Source of the DNA: Gonium pectorale
Taxonomy: Eukaryota; Chlorophyta; Chlorophyceae; Chlamydomonadales; Volvocaceae
Assembly: GCA_001584585.1 (NCBI GenBank)
Contig: LSYV01000031.1
Span: 1,095,851-1,108,579 of the forward strand
Length of the DNA stretch: 12,729 nt
Reading direction: 5' to 3'
In this document: positions 6,951 through 12,729 of the stretch, piece by piece
Position numbering within the stretch: position 1 is the stretch's first letter
Layout: each line of letters begins with the position of its first letter
Made by a program: the position numbers and the translations under genes
Notes under the pieces: generated by a model
Database searches by the model: none
What the model was told of the DNA's origin: nothing
Seen by the model: the letters and a program-made list of their open reading frames with translations, nothing else

Positions 6951-8850
6951 ATGGCTCAATCCTGCCTCAGCATGCGGTCTGCGCGCAGCGCATGCGTGCG
7001 GCCGCAGCGCAGGTCCCTTCTTGTACGCGCCAGTGCCAATGTCTCCGTCCGCTTCAAGATTCACCGTCATGTCCAGTATGGCCAGTCACTGCTTCTTGTG
7101 GGCAGCACACCCGAGCTCGGTGCCTGGGACGCGAGCAAGTCGGTGACCCTGAATTGGGGCGATGGCGATAACTGGACCTCAGAGCCTGTCGCAATCGCTT
7201 CCGGGTACGTCGCAGGAATTTATGTTCATGGCATCCTGGATTGCTTGCTGCATGCACAATTGGCGCCACCGGTTTTCCCATCCGCACCTCCCTCGGTCAC
7301 GGCTGTTGCGCGGCGTTTCGTGTGCTTCACCCGCCAGGGCATCTGTTGAGTACAAATTCATTGTCAAGCGCAAGGATGGCCAAGAGTGGTGCCCAGGGCA
7401 GAACAAGGCCGTCACCGTGCCTGCGGCAGCGGAAGTCGAGGTGAATGCGCGGGAACTGGCCGTTGTTGAACAGCGGAGCCCAAACGGTACAGCCCGCTTT
7501 CGTTGAGCCAATCGACACTGAATTGCATCTGGCTGTGGCCTCTCGCCGATGGCTGGTTGTCCGACTTTTGCTGCCATCTTTCAACGTACATCAGCCCCTC
7601 GGTGCGGCGGGCCTTGACTTTCACAACCGGACGAATGTTCCTTACCTGCTCCCTTCAGGTTTATGACTCGTGGGAGCCCTCCCCAAGCAAGGTCTCCGTG
7701 GTGGCCGCTGCCGCCCCCGAGGTGGTAGCGGCGCCGCCGCCAGCTGTCATTGTCGACGGCGTCACCGCGGTCGCCGAGGCTCCTGTGCTGCCCGTGGCCC
7801 CGGCGGCCGTCGCCTCCGTCTCGGCCGCAGCGGGCGACACCAACGGCGCCTCGACGCACCGCTCCGAGCTGCCCTCGGCAGTCAGCACCGTCGAGAACGT
7901 GCAGCTGGAGGAGGTGAGTGGAATCCGGAAAACGTGGGATCCACGATTGGCTTGTTGCCGACAGCATGCTCGGCCACAGCCGGCAGGCTGCTGTGGCGTG
8001 CGATTTGGGCTCCCGGGCCGTGCGCAGTCCCCCACGCCCCGCCCCGCCTGTCGTTCCGCGACACAATGCGTCGCGCCGCCGCATCAGCCCGTACTGCCGT
8101 ACACCCTCTCTGCGCTCTCCCGTCCGCACCCCCGAGGCGCTTTTGGTCGGCGCGCTTGCGTTTCCGGCGGCTCCGACCCTTCCTCCTCATGCCTCTGCGG
8201 CCCCGGCCCCGGCTGTGGCCCCCGCGCACCTCCAGCAGCCTGCCCCGGGCTTCCAGGCCACGGCCGCCACCACCGCCGCCAACAACATCGTGCAGGCGCC
8301 GCCGATGGGGGCCGTACCCGTGGGGGCCGTCGATCCAATCACCGAGTACGAGGAGGCCGACAAGTACCAGGTGGGGGCCGGGAGGGCGGGGGCTCCCAGG
8401 CCAGGGCTCCAGAGCAGGGGCGTACGGGGTTTGGCCAGGGGTGTGGGGCAGTGGGGGTGCCGGGTGGAGTCGAGGGTGGGAGCCCAGGGTGGACGCAGGC
8501 GGGGCGAGGCTCGAGGGCCAGGGGATGGGCGGTATGGCATGCAGGGGGCGTGCCGGGCCGGACGGAGGGGGGCACATGAGAGCTAACGAGGTGCACCAGC
8601 GACCGGCGACCGGCTGCCTCTTCGGTCCCTCATCGCGGGCGTGCTGCTCTGCTCGCAGGTGCTCGAGGTGGGCCCCGGCCACAACGGTGCAACCGCGACG
8701 GCGACGGCGCCGACCGCCAAGCCCGCCGCCCGGTCGATGGACAGCCTGACGGTGTCGGAGCTCAAGACGGAGCTCAAGCGCCGCGGCATGTCGTCGTTCG
8801 GCAGCCGCCGGGAGCTGATTAACCGCCTGCAGGGCGCCGGGGCGCTGTGA
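6951..8850 (+). CDS. Predicted plastid CBM20 starch-binding protein with C-terminal SAP motif (complete, 5 exons)
   Basis: Read as join(6951-7204, 7338-7440, 7659-7913, 8236-8370, 8659-8850), 312 aa. Residues 1-27 are Arg/Ser-rich and end LLVRA, like a transit peptide cut before residue 28. Residues about 28-125 form a CBM20 starch-binding domain: LLLVGSTPELGAWD, GDNW, VEYKFIV, DGQEW and PGQNKAVTVP, with Trp59, Trp75 and Trp102 at the positions expected for carbohydrate contact and core, and closing YDSWEPS. No catalytic domain follows. Residues about 126-275 are an Ala/Pro/Val-rich linker, probably disordered. Residues about 277-307 match a SAP motif (LTVSELKTELKRRGMSSFGS then ELINRL), a helix-extended-helix fold often binding nucleic acid. 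The start of exon 4 is uncertain: acceptors at 8235, 8238 or 8136 all keep frame, the last adding 33 residues. Known relatives with CBM20 alone include pyrenoid or starch-coat proteins. The actual role of this one is unknown. Confidence 0.88.
8236..8370 (+). other. Exon 4 of CBM20-SAP gene, 5' border ambiguous
   Basis: The donor CAG|GTGGGG at 8370/8371 is clear and phase 0. Three in-frame phase-0 acceptors exist, after 8136 (CCGAG), 8235 (TCCAG) and 8238 (CAGCAG). CCAG at 8235 is preferred because it follows a pyrimidine-rich stretch and CAG-type acceptors predominate in the other introns here. Use of 8136 would extend the Ala/Pro linker. The paired CAGCAG could give a one-residue (Gln) NAGNAG splice variant. 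Confidence 0.55.
8371..8658 (+). other. Intron 4 of CBM20-SAP gene with G-quadruplex motif at the 5' splice site
   Basis: 288-nt, phase-0 intron that is G-rich on the sense strand. At 8373-8392, just after the donor GT, the tract GGGGGCCGGGAGGGCGGGGG fits the four-run G-quadruplex rule with loops of 1-2 nt. The acceptor is CTCGCAG at 8658. Confidence 0.85.
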
Positions 8851-9330
8851 GGGGGGACGGACGTGGCCGGGTGTGGGCAGACCAGGCGAGGCGAAGGCGC
8901 CGCGTGTGCCTGTGTGTATTTTTCTTTAGGCGGCGGGCGACGCTTCGTGCAGCATGTGTGGCGCCCTGCTGCCCTGCTGGCTGCATGGCGGCATGCTGTA
9001 GCGGTGTGCGTGTGTGCGCGGACTCGAGGCGCACTCGCCGTACAGTTCTGGTCTTTACCCTGCACATGATATGTGAGGATATAGTCCGAGAGGGCCGCCA
9101 GTGGAGGTCCCAGCAGGCGCCCCCAATGGGCCGTGCCCCAGGAGCTGTTGCCAACGTTGTTGTGGGTTGGTCGGTGTGCTGGTTTTGTTCGGAGTTTGGC
9201 GCTGATCCATCAGTCGATCGCCTAAAGGTCGGGATGTTAAAGATTTGCAATTGGGGTGCGGTTGCAAATTCAAGGCCAGCGTTTTGCGCCTCTATGCCTA
9301 CTGTTGTGGCGGTGTCAGTGCAGAAGTAGT

Positions 9331-9415
9331 GGCGCACACGTGTTTTGGTTGTCGTACAGTATGGCACCCCGGGGCGCACACATGTTTTTTGGTAGACGTA
9401 CAAATGGGCATCAGT
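9331..9415. repeat. ~42-bp imperfect tandem duplication in the convergent 3' region
   Basis: Two units, each starting GGCGCACAC with a (G/A)TGTTTT core and an ACGTAC/TCGTAC box, begin at 9331 and 9373. They have diverged by substitution and a small indel. No function is evident. Confidence 0.75.
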
Positions 9416-9751
9416 AGGGACAGTACAGAGCCCTCTCATGCGTAGTACACGTGCGTTCTCGGTATGCCATGCGCCCGAGAATGCGAATAAGTGCCGGGGG
9501 GTACTCAGTCCGAAAGTGCCGGGGGGGGGGTCGCCCGTGGGCGCGGCAGCCGCTGCATTGGCGGGGCCACGTGCGGGCGGATGGGAGCGCCGTTGGGGGC
9601 TACCGTAGCTGACGTGGGCTGTCTGCCGGTTGCACTGGGATGGGTGGGTGGAGGGTGGACGGTGCCTGTTGTGATGCCGTACCTGGTGTAGGATATGATT
9701 TCCGTGTGGTGGTGCTGCTGCTGCTGCCGAGGACGCGCGTGCGCAGGTTAT

Positions 9752-9756
9752 TTACA
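9752..9756 (-). terminator. TGTAA poly(A) signal for COQ9
   Basis: TTACA on the plus strand, read as TGTAA on the minus strand. It is the first such signal after the COQ9 stop and implies a 3'UTR of about 390 nt. Confidence 0.5.
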
Positions 9757-9857
9757 GGTCGGCGGTCCGCGGGTGGTCCCGGGTCGTTTAGAGGATGCAG
9801 CGGGGAGACGCGTCCGTAAGAAATCGTCCCGAAGCGGCCAGCGTGCTGCGCAGGGGG

Positions 9858-9862
9858 TGTAA
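9858..9862 (+). terminator. Possible TGTAA poly(A) signal for CBM20-SAP gene
   Basis: First TGTAA on the plus strand after the stop at 8850. It would make a 3'UTR of about 1 kb. TGCAA variants near 9245-9270 are alternatives for an earlier end. Confidence 0.35.
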
Positions 9863-9949
9863 CAGTACGGTGCGCGGGCAAAGCCCGGCAGCCCCCGCCC
9901 CGACATAGGCCTGAACCCCAGCACTTGCACCGTAGCGCGATCGTCCCCC

Positions 9950-10064
9950 AAAAAAGAAATGGAAACAGGTAAGGCACATGGCAGCCTGTGCGGTCATACA
10001 CACCCGGGGGGCGATGTTTCCAGCAGGGCGCCGAGTACAGGGCATGGGCGCATGGCGGGCGAGG
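9950..10064 (-). repeat. Dispersed ~100-bp repeat, copy A, in the COQ9 3'UTR
   Basis: Aligns with 12413-12513. Shared blocks in order on the plus strand are an A6 run followed by GA and GAAAC, GGCA, a CATACA(C/G)ACCCGGGGG block, TCCAGCAGGGCGC, and GCATGGCGGGCGAGG. Copy A carries about 17 extra nt before the last block. Diverged copies of this kind suggest an old short interspersed element or a duplicated 3'UTR piece. No coding capacity and no target-site duplication were resolved. Confidence 0.75.
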
Positions 10065-10132
10065 AAGATCACGCCGCGGGCTGCTTTTTGAGCGCCACTC
10101 ATGCTGCGCCACCCCCTTGCCGCCACAGCCGC

Positions 10133-11613
10133 CTATTGACCATCGACCGGCGCTGCCGGAGACGACGGCGCCGGCGCCGACTGCTGCTCCGCAGGTCCAC
10201 CGCCTGACGCCGCCGCCGTGGCGGGCTCCGCCGCCGGCGGCGGTGGGGACGGCGACGGCCCGCTGGCGGAGGCCGCCGCCGCCGTGGCCGCGTGCAGCGC
10301 CCCCGCCAGCGACGCGTCCAGCGACAGCGCCTCGCCCACGCGCCGCCTCAACGCCGCCCACGTATCTGCGAAGCCCGGCGAATAGTCCTGCGAGCGAAGC
10401 AGTTGGTAAAAGGATACATACATGTGGGCCCCATTCCCCGATCGCGGTGCATCTGTGTTATGCCCCGGGGACTGCGGGTGATGACCCTGAATCCCCTGAA
10501 TCGGGGGCCCAGGCCCGGGCGGATGCGACCAGCGGGGCTGGGGCCGCGTGATGGGCGGGCACGGGCCGTCGTCCCACAGGGTGGGGTGCAGGGAGGCGTC
10601 GGTTCAGGGCGCACGTCCAGCTGACTTATATCCAGTGAACTATCCGCGAGCGCAGGACATCTCGTGGGCTTTGGCGGCACCCGCGCGTGCCCACCGCCGA
10701 CCCAAGCCCCCCAAAATGCACCCCCCAAAGGGCAGCGCGTCCGCCCATCGCTGCAGCTGTATACGGTAGGGGGGAGATCTCCGCATCACCACGCCCCCAG
10801 CCCCACACGTCAGGGCAGTCCGTGTGCGGGTGCAGGCTACCTTCCACCCAGCTCCTTGGGCGCTCCGGGCACTGCCTCCAGCCACCGACACCCGGCACAA
10901 CGTACGGCCCACCCACCCCCATACCGTACATGCCGTACGACCCACCCACCCACCGTCATCATGTACAGGCTGCTGCTCGAGTACGCCCCCGCCAGCAGCG
11001 CCCTCTTGCTGTACCAGGTCAGGTCCGTGGACTCGTCCCCCAGAGCCGCCCACACGTCGTCCACCAGCGCAAACAGCAGCCGCAGGCCGTGCGGCGCGTT
11101 GGAGGGCCGCGCCGCAACTGCCAGCGCCTGCGGCCAGCTGTCAACGTAGGGCGCCAGCAGCTGCAGCCGCAGCTGCAGCGCGCGGGCTATGCGCTCCTCG
11201 AGAGGCAGCGCCCTTAGCTCGTGCTGCCGGGCCTCCAGGTCGGCGAGGAATTGGCGATTGCATCGGTCGATGAAGTGCTCCACCAGCTCGCCCTCGCCGC
11301 GCGGGAGGATGCCGGTGATCGCGGGGGAGAGCTGCAGATCTCGGGCGGCCGCGACGAGGGCAGAGGCGGTCCAGCCGCGCTCCCGCACGTGGCTGAGCGC
11401 GAGCTCGAGGATCCGCTCGCGGATGGTGGCAGGGTCCGCCGTGTGTCCTGTCGCAGCTGATGCGGCTGACGAAAAGGGCCGGCCGGAAGTGCTCGTTTCG
11501 CATGCACTGATGCATTGTTGCGGTGCTTGCTGTAGGCCGCTGGGGTCCCACCATCGCGACACCAGGTTGGACCGTGCTGCTGGCCGCAGCAGGCCGCGCG
11601 ACACCGAACCCAT
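10133..11613 (-). CDS. COQ9: COQ9, mitochondrial ubiquinone biosynthesis protein (complete, 2 exons, 304 aa)
   Basis: COQ9 is a lipid-binding, TetR-fold protein of the mitochondrial matrix side that presents Q intermediates to COQ7 within the CoQ synthome. Read as complement of 10954-11613 and 10133-10387. Residues 1 to about 50 are Arg/Ser-rich without acids at the start, like a presequence. Residues about 62-125 resemble the TetR-like helices (ATIRERILELAL, GWTASALVAAARDL). Residues about 192-229 carry the family signature GDESTDLTWYSKRALLAGAY then SLYMMT joined to DYSPGFADTW. The join is exact and phase 0 (donor GTGGGT, acceptor CTCGCAG). The helix FADTWAALRRRV at about 225-236 corresponds to the membrane-binding helix of COQ9. 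The last ~60 residues are an Ala/Pro/Ser low-complexity tail not typical of animal COQ9. A TGA codon sits directly before the ATG, fixing the start. Identity is secure. Confidence 0.94.
10388..10953 (-). other. COQ9 intron (566 nt)
   Basis: GT-AG, phase 0, on the minus strand. It splits the conserved YMMT|DYSPGF segment exactly between two codons. No exon-like or RNA-like signal was seen inside. Confidence 0.88.
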
Positions 11614-12253
11614 TCACAACGGTGATCTAATACTTGTATTGAACGGGGCGAGCAGGTCGGTAGGCAGAGAGGAGAGGCGACCTTACACGGTTATGATAAA
11701 GCGCATTATAATGATACACTGCCGATCCTAGACTACAGCTCACGCAATCAAACTGTCAGTGGTGTTCAGGGAACGTAACAACCGGGCAACCACACGAACC
11801 GTCCGGCAACCGCCACACACATAAATAGAAGGCGATGAAGCGGGAATGCGGATTACCGCGCTGACCGCCCTGCCCGACTCTATCCTACGAGCTGTCCCAC
11901 TATCCTCCCGGGGCCTATGACGGGGAAGCCGGAGCGTCCCCGGGGGCATGTGCCCACAAGCCTGCCCCACGTGCCAACGGTTCCAGGCCCGACTTCGGAG
12001 CCCCGCGTTCGCCCCCTCCCAATCCCACACGCGAGATGTGCAATCGCTGCACTCCGCATCGCAGGCGCGCGCGCCCCAACCCCCCACGCACAAACGCACA
12101 TTTGTATGTCCTCCAACTGCGTGAACCCTCTCCTCCACCTCCCGCCTCTCTCCGGGTTGCCATCAACACGCACAACGCACTCCTGTCCCACCGAGCCCCT
12201 TCACCTGCACACACCATCATTTTCGCGTCGTTTCGTTTCAACACAAAAAACCC
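11614..12253. promoter_or_regulatory. COQ9 upstream region
   Basis: About 640 nt lie between the COQ9 start and the likely 3' end of the next minus-strand gene. An A/T-rich patch at about 11690-11715, with TATAAT readable on the minus strand around 11706-11712, lies about 95 nt upstream of the COQ9 ATG and is the best core-promoter candidate. ACATAAATAG at 11818-11827 is another TATA-like string, on the plus strand. No ORF with recognisable similarity was found. Confidence 0.45.
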
Positions 12254-12258
12254 TTACA
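12254..12258 (-). terminator. TGTAA poly(A) signal for the rightmost gene
   Basis: TTACA on the plus strand. It is the first minus-strand TGTAA after the stop at 12606, implying a 3'UTR of about 350-360 nt. Confidence 0.55.
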
Positions 12259-12412
12259 CGCCCCGCCTCCAAGGTCCCCGCCTCCTCCTGCACGAGCCTC
12301 CTGCCGCCTCGGCGCCGTAACTGTGCTCCCTCGCACGCCTCCCCCCCCCCCGACACCCTCGCCTTCCCGCCCTCCAGCCACCCTCCCCCGAGCTCCTGCA
12401 CTGCCCCGTGGG

Positions 12413-12513
12413 AAAAAAGAGAACCAGAAACGGGGAAGGCAACCTCTACGGACATACAGACCCGGGGGTGTGAACGTGTGAGTTCCCAGCAGGGCGCGGC
12501 ATGGCGGGCGAGG
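12413..12513 (-). repeat. Dispersed ~100-bp repeat, copy B
   Basis: Partner of 9950-10064, in the same orientation. It starts with the same A6 run and ends with the same GCATGGCGGGCGAGG block. It lies about 90 nt after a minus-strand stop codon; copy A lies about 70 nt after one. Confidence 0.75.
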
Positions 12514-12550
12514 TATATGAGCAAACGAGCCCTCTCGTTGGGGAGCCCAG

Positions 12551-12569
12551 CCGAGCCCAGTGGGCTCGG
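12551..12569. repeat. Short perfect inverted repeat (9+1+9) in a 3'UTR
   Basis: CCGAGCCCA, then G, then TGGGCTCGG. As RNA it could fold into a GC-rich stem of about 8 bp with a tight loop, 37 nt after the stop codon of the rightmost gene. Role unknown. Confidence 0.6.
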
Positions 12570-12605
12570 GGCCCCCGGCCTCCCCTTCCCCCTTCCCCCC
12601 CCGCA

Positions 12606-12725
12606 TCAGTGCTTCTTGGGCTTCTTGGCCCACTTGAGCGTCTGCCCCAGCAGCCCCGCCGAGTGGAACGCCAGCGTGGACGCGGCGTACGCCAGGCGGG
12701 GGGCGGAGGCGGCGGTGGCGGCCAT
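12606..12725 (-). CDS. Small ORF of 39 codons or last exon of an unrecognised gene (reaches the window edge)
   Basis: The minus-strand frame from the window edge reads MAATAASAPR LAYAASTLAF and ends GQTLKWAKKPKKH at a TGA (12606-12608). Codon use is strongly GC-ending, like the real exons here. The ATG at 12725 has a purine at -3 and G at +4, so a complete 39-aa protein is possible. The frame is also open through the few remaining bases to the edge, so it may instead be a C-terminal exon. The stretch LAYAASTLAFHSAGLLGQTL is mildly hydrophobic and is followed by a very basic tail. The tail KPKKH fits the KxKxx form of an ER retrieval signal, if a membrane protein is involved. I do not recognise the family. 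Confidence 0.45.
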   Translation of the reverse strand: MAATAASAPRLAYAASTLAFHSAGLLGQTLKWAKKPKKH

Positions 12726-12729
12726 GCCC

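Larger units (their letters stand above)
8851..10132. other. Convergent intergenic region: 3'UTRs of CBM20-SAP (+) and COQ9 (-)
   Basis: 1282 nt lie between two convergent stop codons. No protein-like ORF was recognised. Contents are a ~42-bp imperfect direct repeat (9331-9415), a 25-bp-spaced duplication of AAGTGCCGGGGG (from 9489 and 9514) with a 10-G run at 9521-9530, a short (GCT)n tract near 9713-9726, and one copy of the dispersed repeat at 9950-10064. On the plus strand the first TGTAA after the CBM20-SAP stop is at 9858-9862. On the minus strand the first TGTAA after the COQ9 stop is at 9752-9756. If both are used, the two mRNAs overlap tail to tail. Confidence 0.7.
12259..12605 (-). 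other. 3'UTR of the rightmost gene
   Basis: C-rich on the given strand, including a C run near 12342-12352. It contains dispersed repeat copy B (12413-12513) and a 9+1+9 nt inverted repeat at 12551-12569. The open minus-strand frames here are low-complexity Gly/Arg reads and are not thought to be coding. Confidence 0.5.

Noticed and set aside
7503..8749. Two plus-strand open frames of about 360 codons over the CBM20-SAP gene
   Set aside because: One contains the true exon 3 but runs into an intron. The other is a shifted reading of the same exons. Neither matches a family outside the real exons.
6951..8850. CBM20-SAP protein as an amylase, glucan phosphatase, water dikinase or Rubisco-linker protein
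   Set aside because: No catalytic motif of these enzymes follows the CBM20, and no [D/N]W[R/K]-type Rubisco-binding motif was found; DNW and DSW in the CBM20 are not followed by R or K.
9713..9726. (GCT)n tract as a coding polyglutamine or polyalanine
   Set aside because: It lies in the convergent 3' region between two confirmed stop codons and is only about five units long.
11846..11920. 24-codon plus-strand ORF containing LPDSILRAV, faintly like an F-box start
   Set aside because: Too short, no continuation in any frame, no splice signals placing it in a larger gene; probably chance.
1..12729. tRNA, rRNA, CRISPR array, transposase, integrase or viral gene
   Set aside because: I looked for conserved tRNA arms, regularly spaced repeats and mobile-element protein motifs and saw none. 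Tandem repeats present are adjacent units without spacers.

Overview
This is nuclear DNA from a ciliated chlorophyte green alga, most likely a volvocalean relative of Chlamydomonas. Three things point there. Introns are frequent, small to medium and GC-rich. Poly(A) signals of the TGTAA type lie at sensible distances after stop codons. The window also pairs a plant/algal carotenoid gene (lycopene epsilon-cyclase) with a BBSome gene (BBS5), and land plants lack the BBSome. No prokaryotic, viral or transposase gene was recognised.

Layout. (1) 1-2658, minus strand: the N-terminal four exons of a plastid lycopene epsilon-cyclase (LCYE); its C-terminal exons lie left of the window. (2) 2659-3169: a shared divergent upstream region. 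(3) 3170-6615, plus strand: a complete seven-exon BBS5 of 350 aa, including one GC-AG intron. (4) 6951-8850, plus strand, packed tightly behind BBS5: a five-exon gene for a predicted plastid protein with an N-terminal CBM20 starch-binding domain, a disordered Ala/Pro/Val linker and a C-terminal SAP motif. (5) 8851-10132: a convergent intergenic/3'UTR region with short tandem repeats and one copy of a dispersed repeat. (6) 10133-11613, minus strand: a complete two-exon mitochondrial COQ9. (7) 11614-12605: the COQ9 upstream region and the 3'UTR of the next gene, with a second copy of the dispersed repeat. (8) 12606-12725, minus strand: either a 39-codon small ORF or the last exon of an unrecognised gene.

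The genes do not form one pathway. They serve plastid carotenoids, ciliary membrane trafficking, plastid starch and mitochondrial ubiquinone. Exon joins were worked out by eye from GT/GC...AG signals, reading phase and family similarity. All joins keep frame; the least certain boundary is the start of exon 4 of the CBM20-SAP gene.

The most interesting item is the CBM20-SAP architecture: a starch-binding module joined to a motif usually linked to nucleic-acid binding, behind a plastid transit peptide. Next is a diverged ~100-bp repeat that sits at the same place in the 3'UTRs of two neighbouring minus-strand genes.
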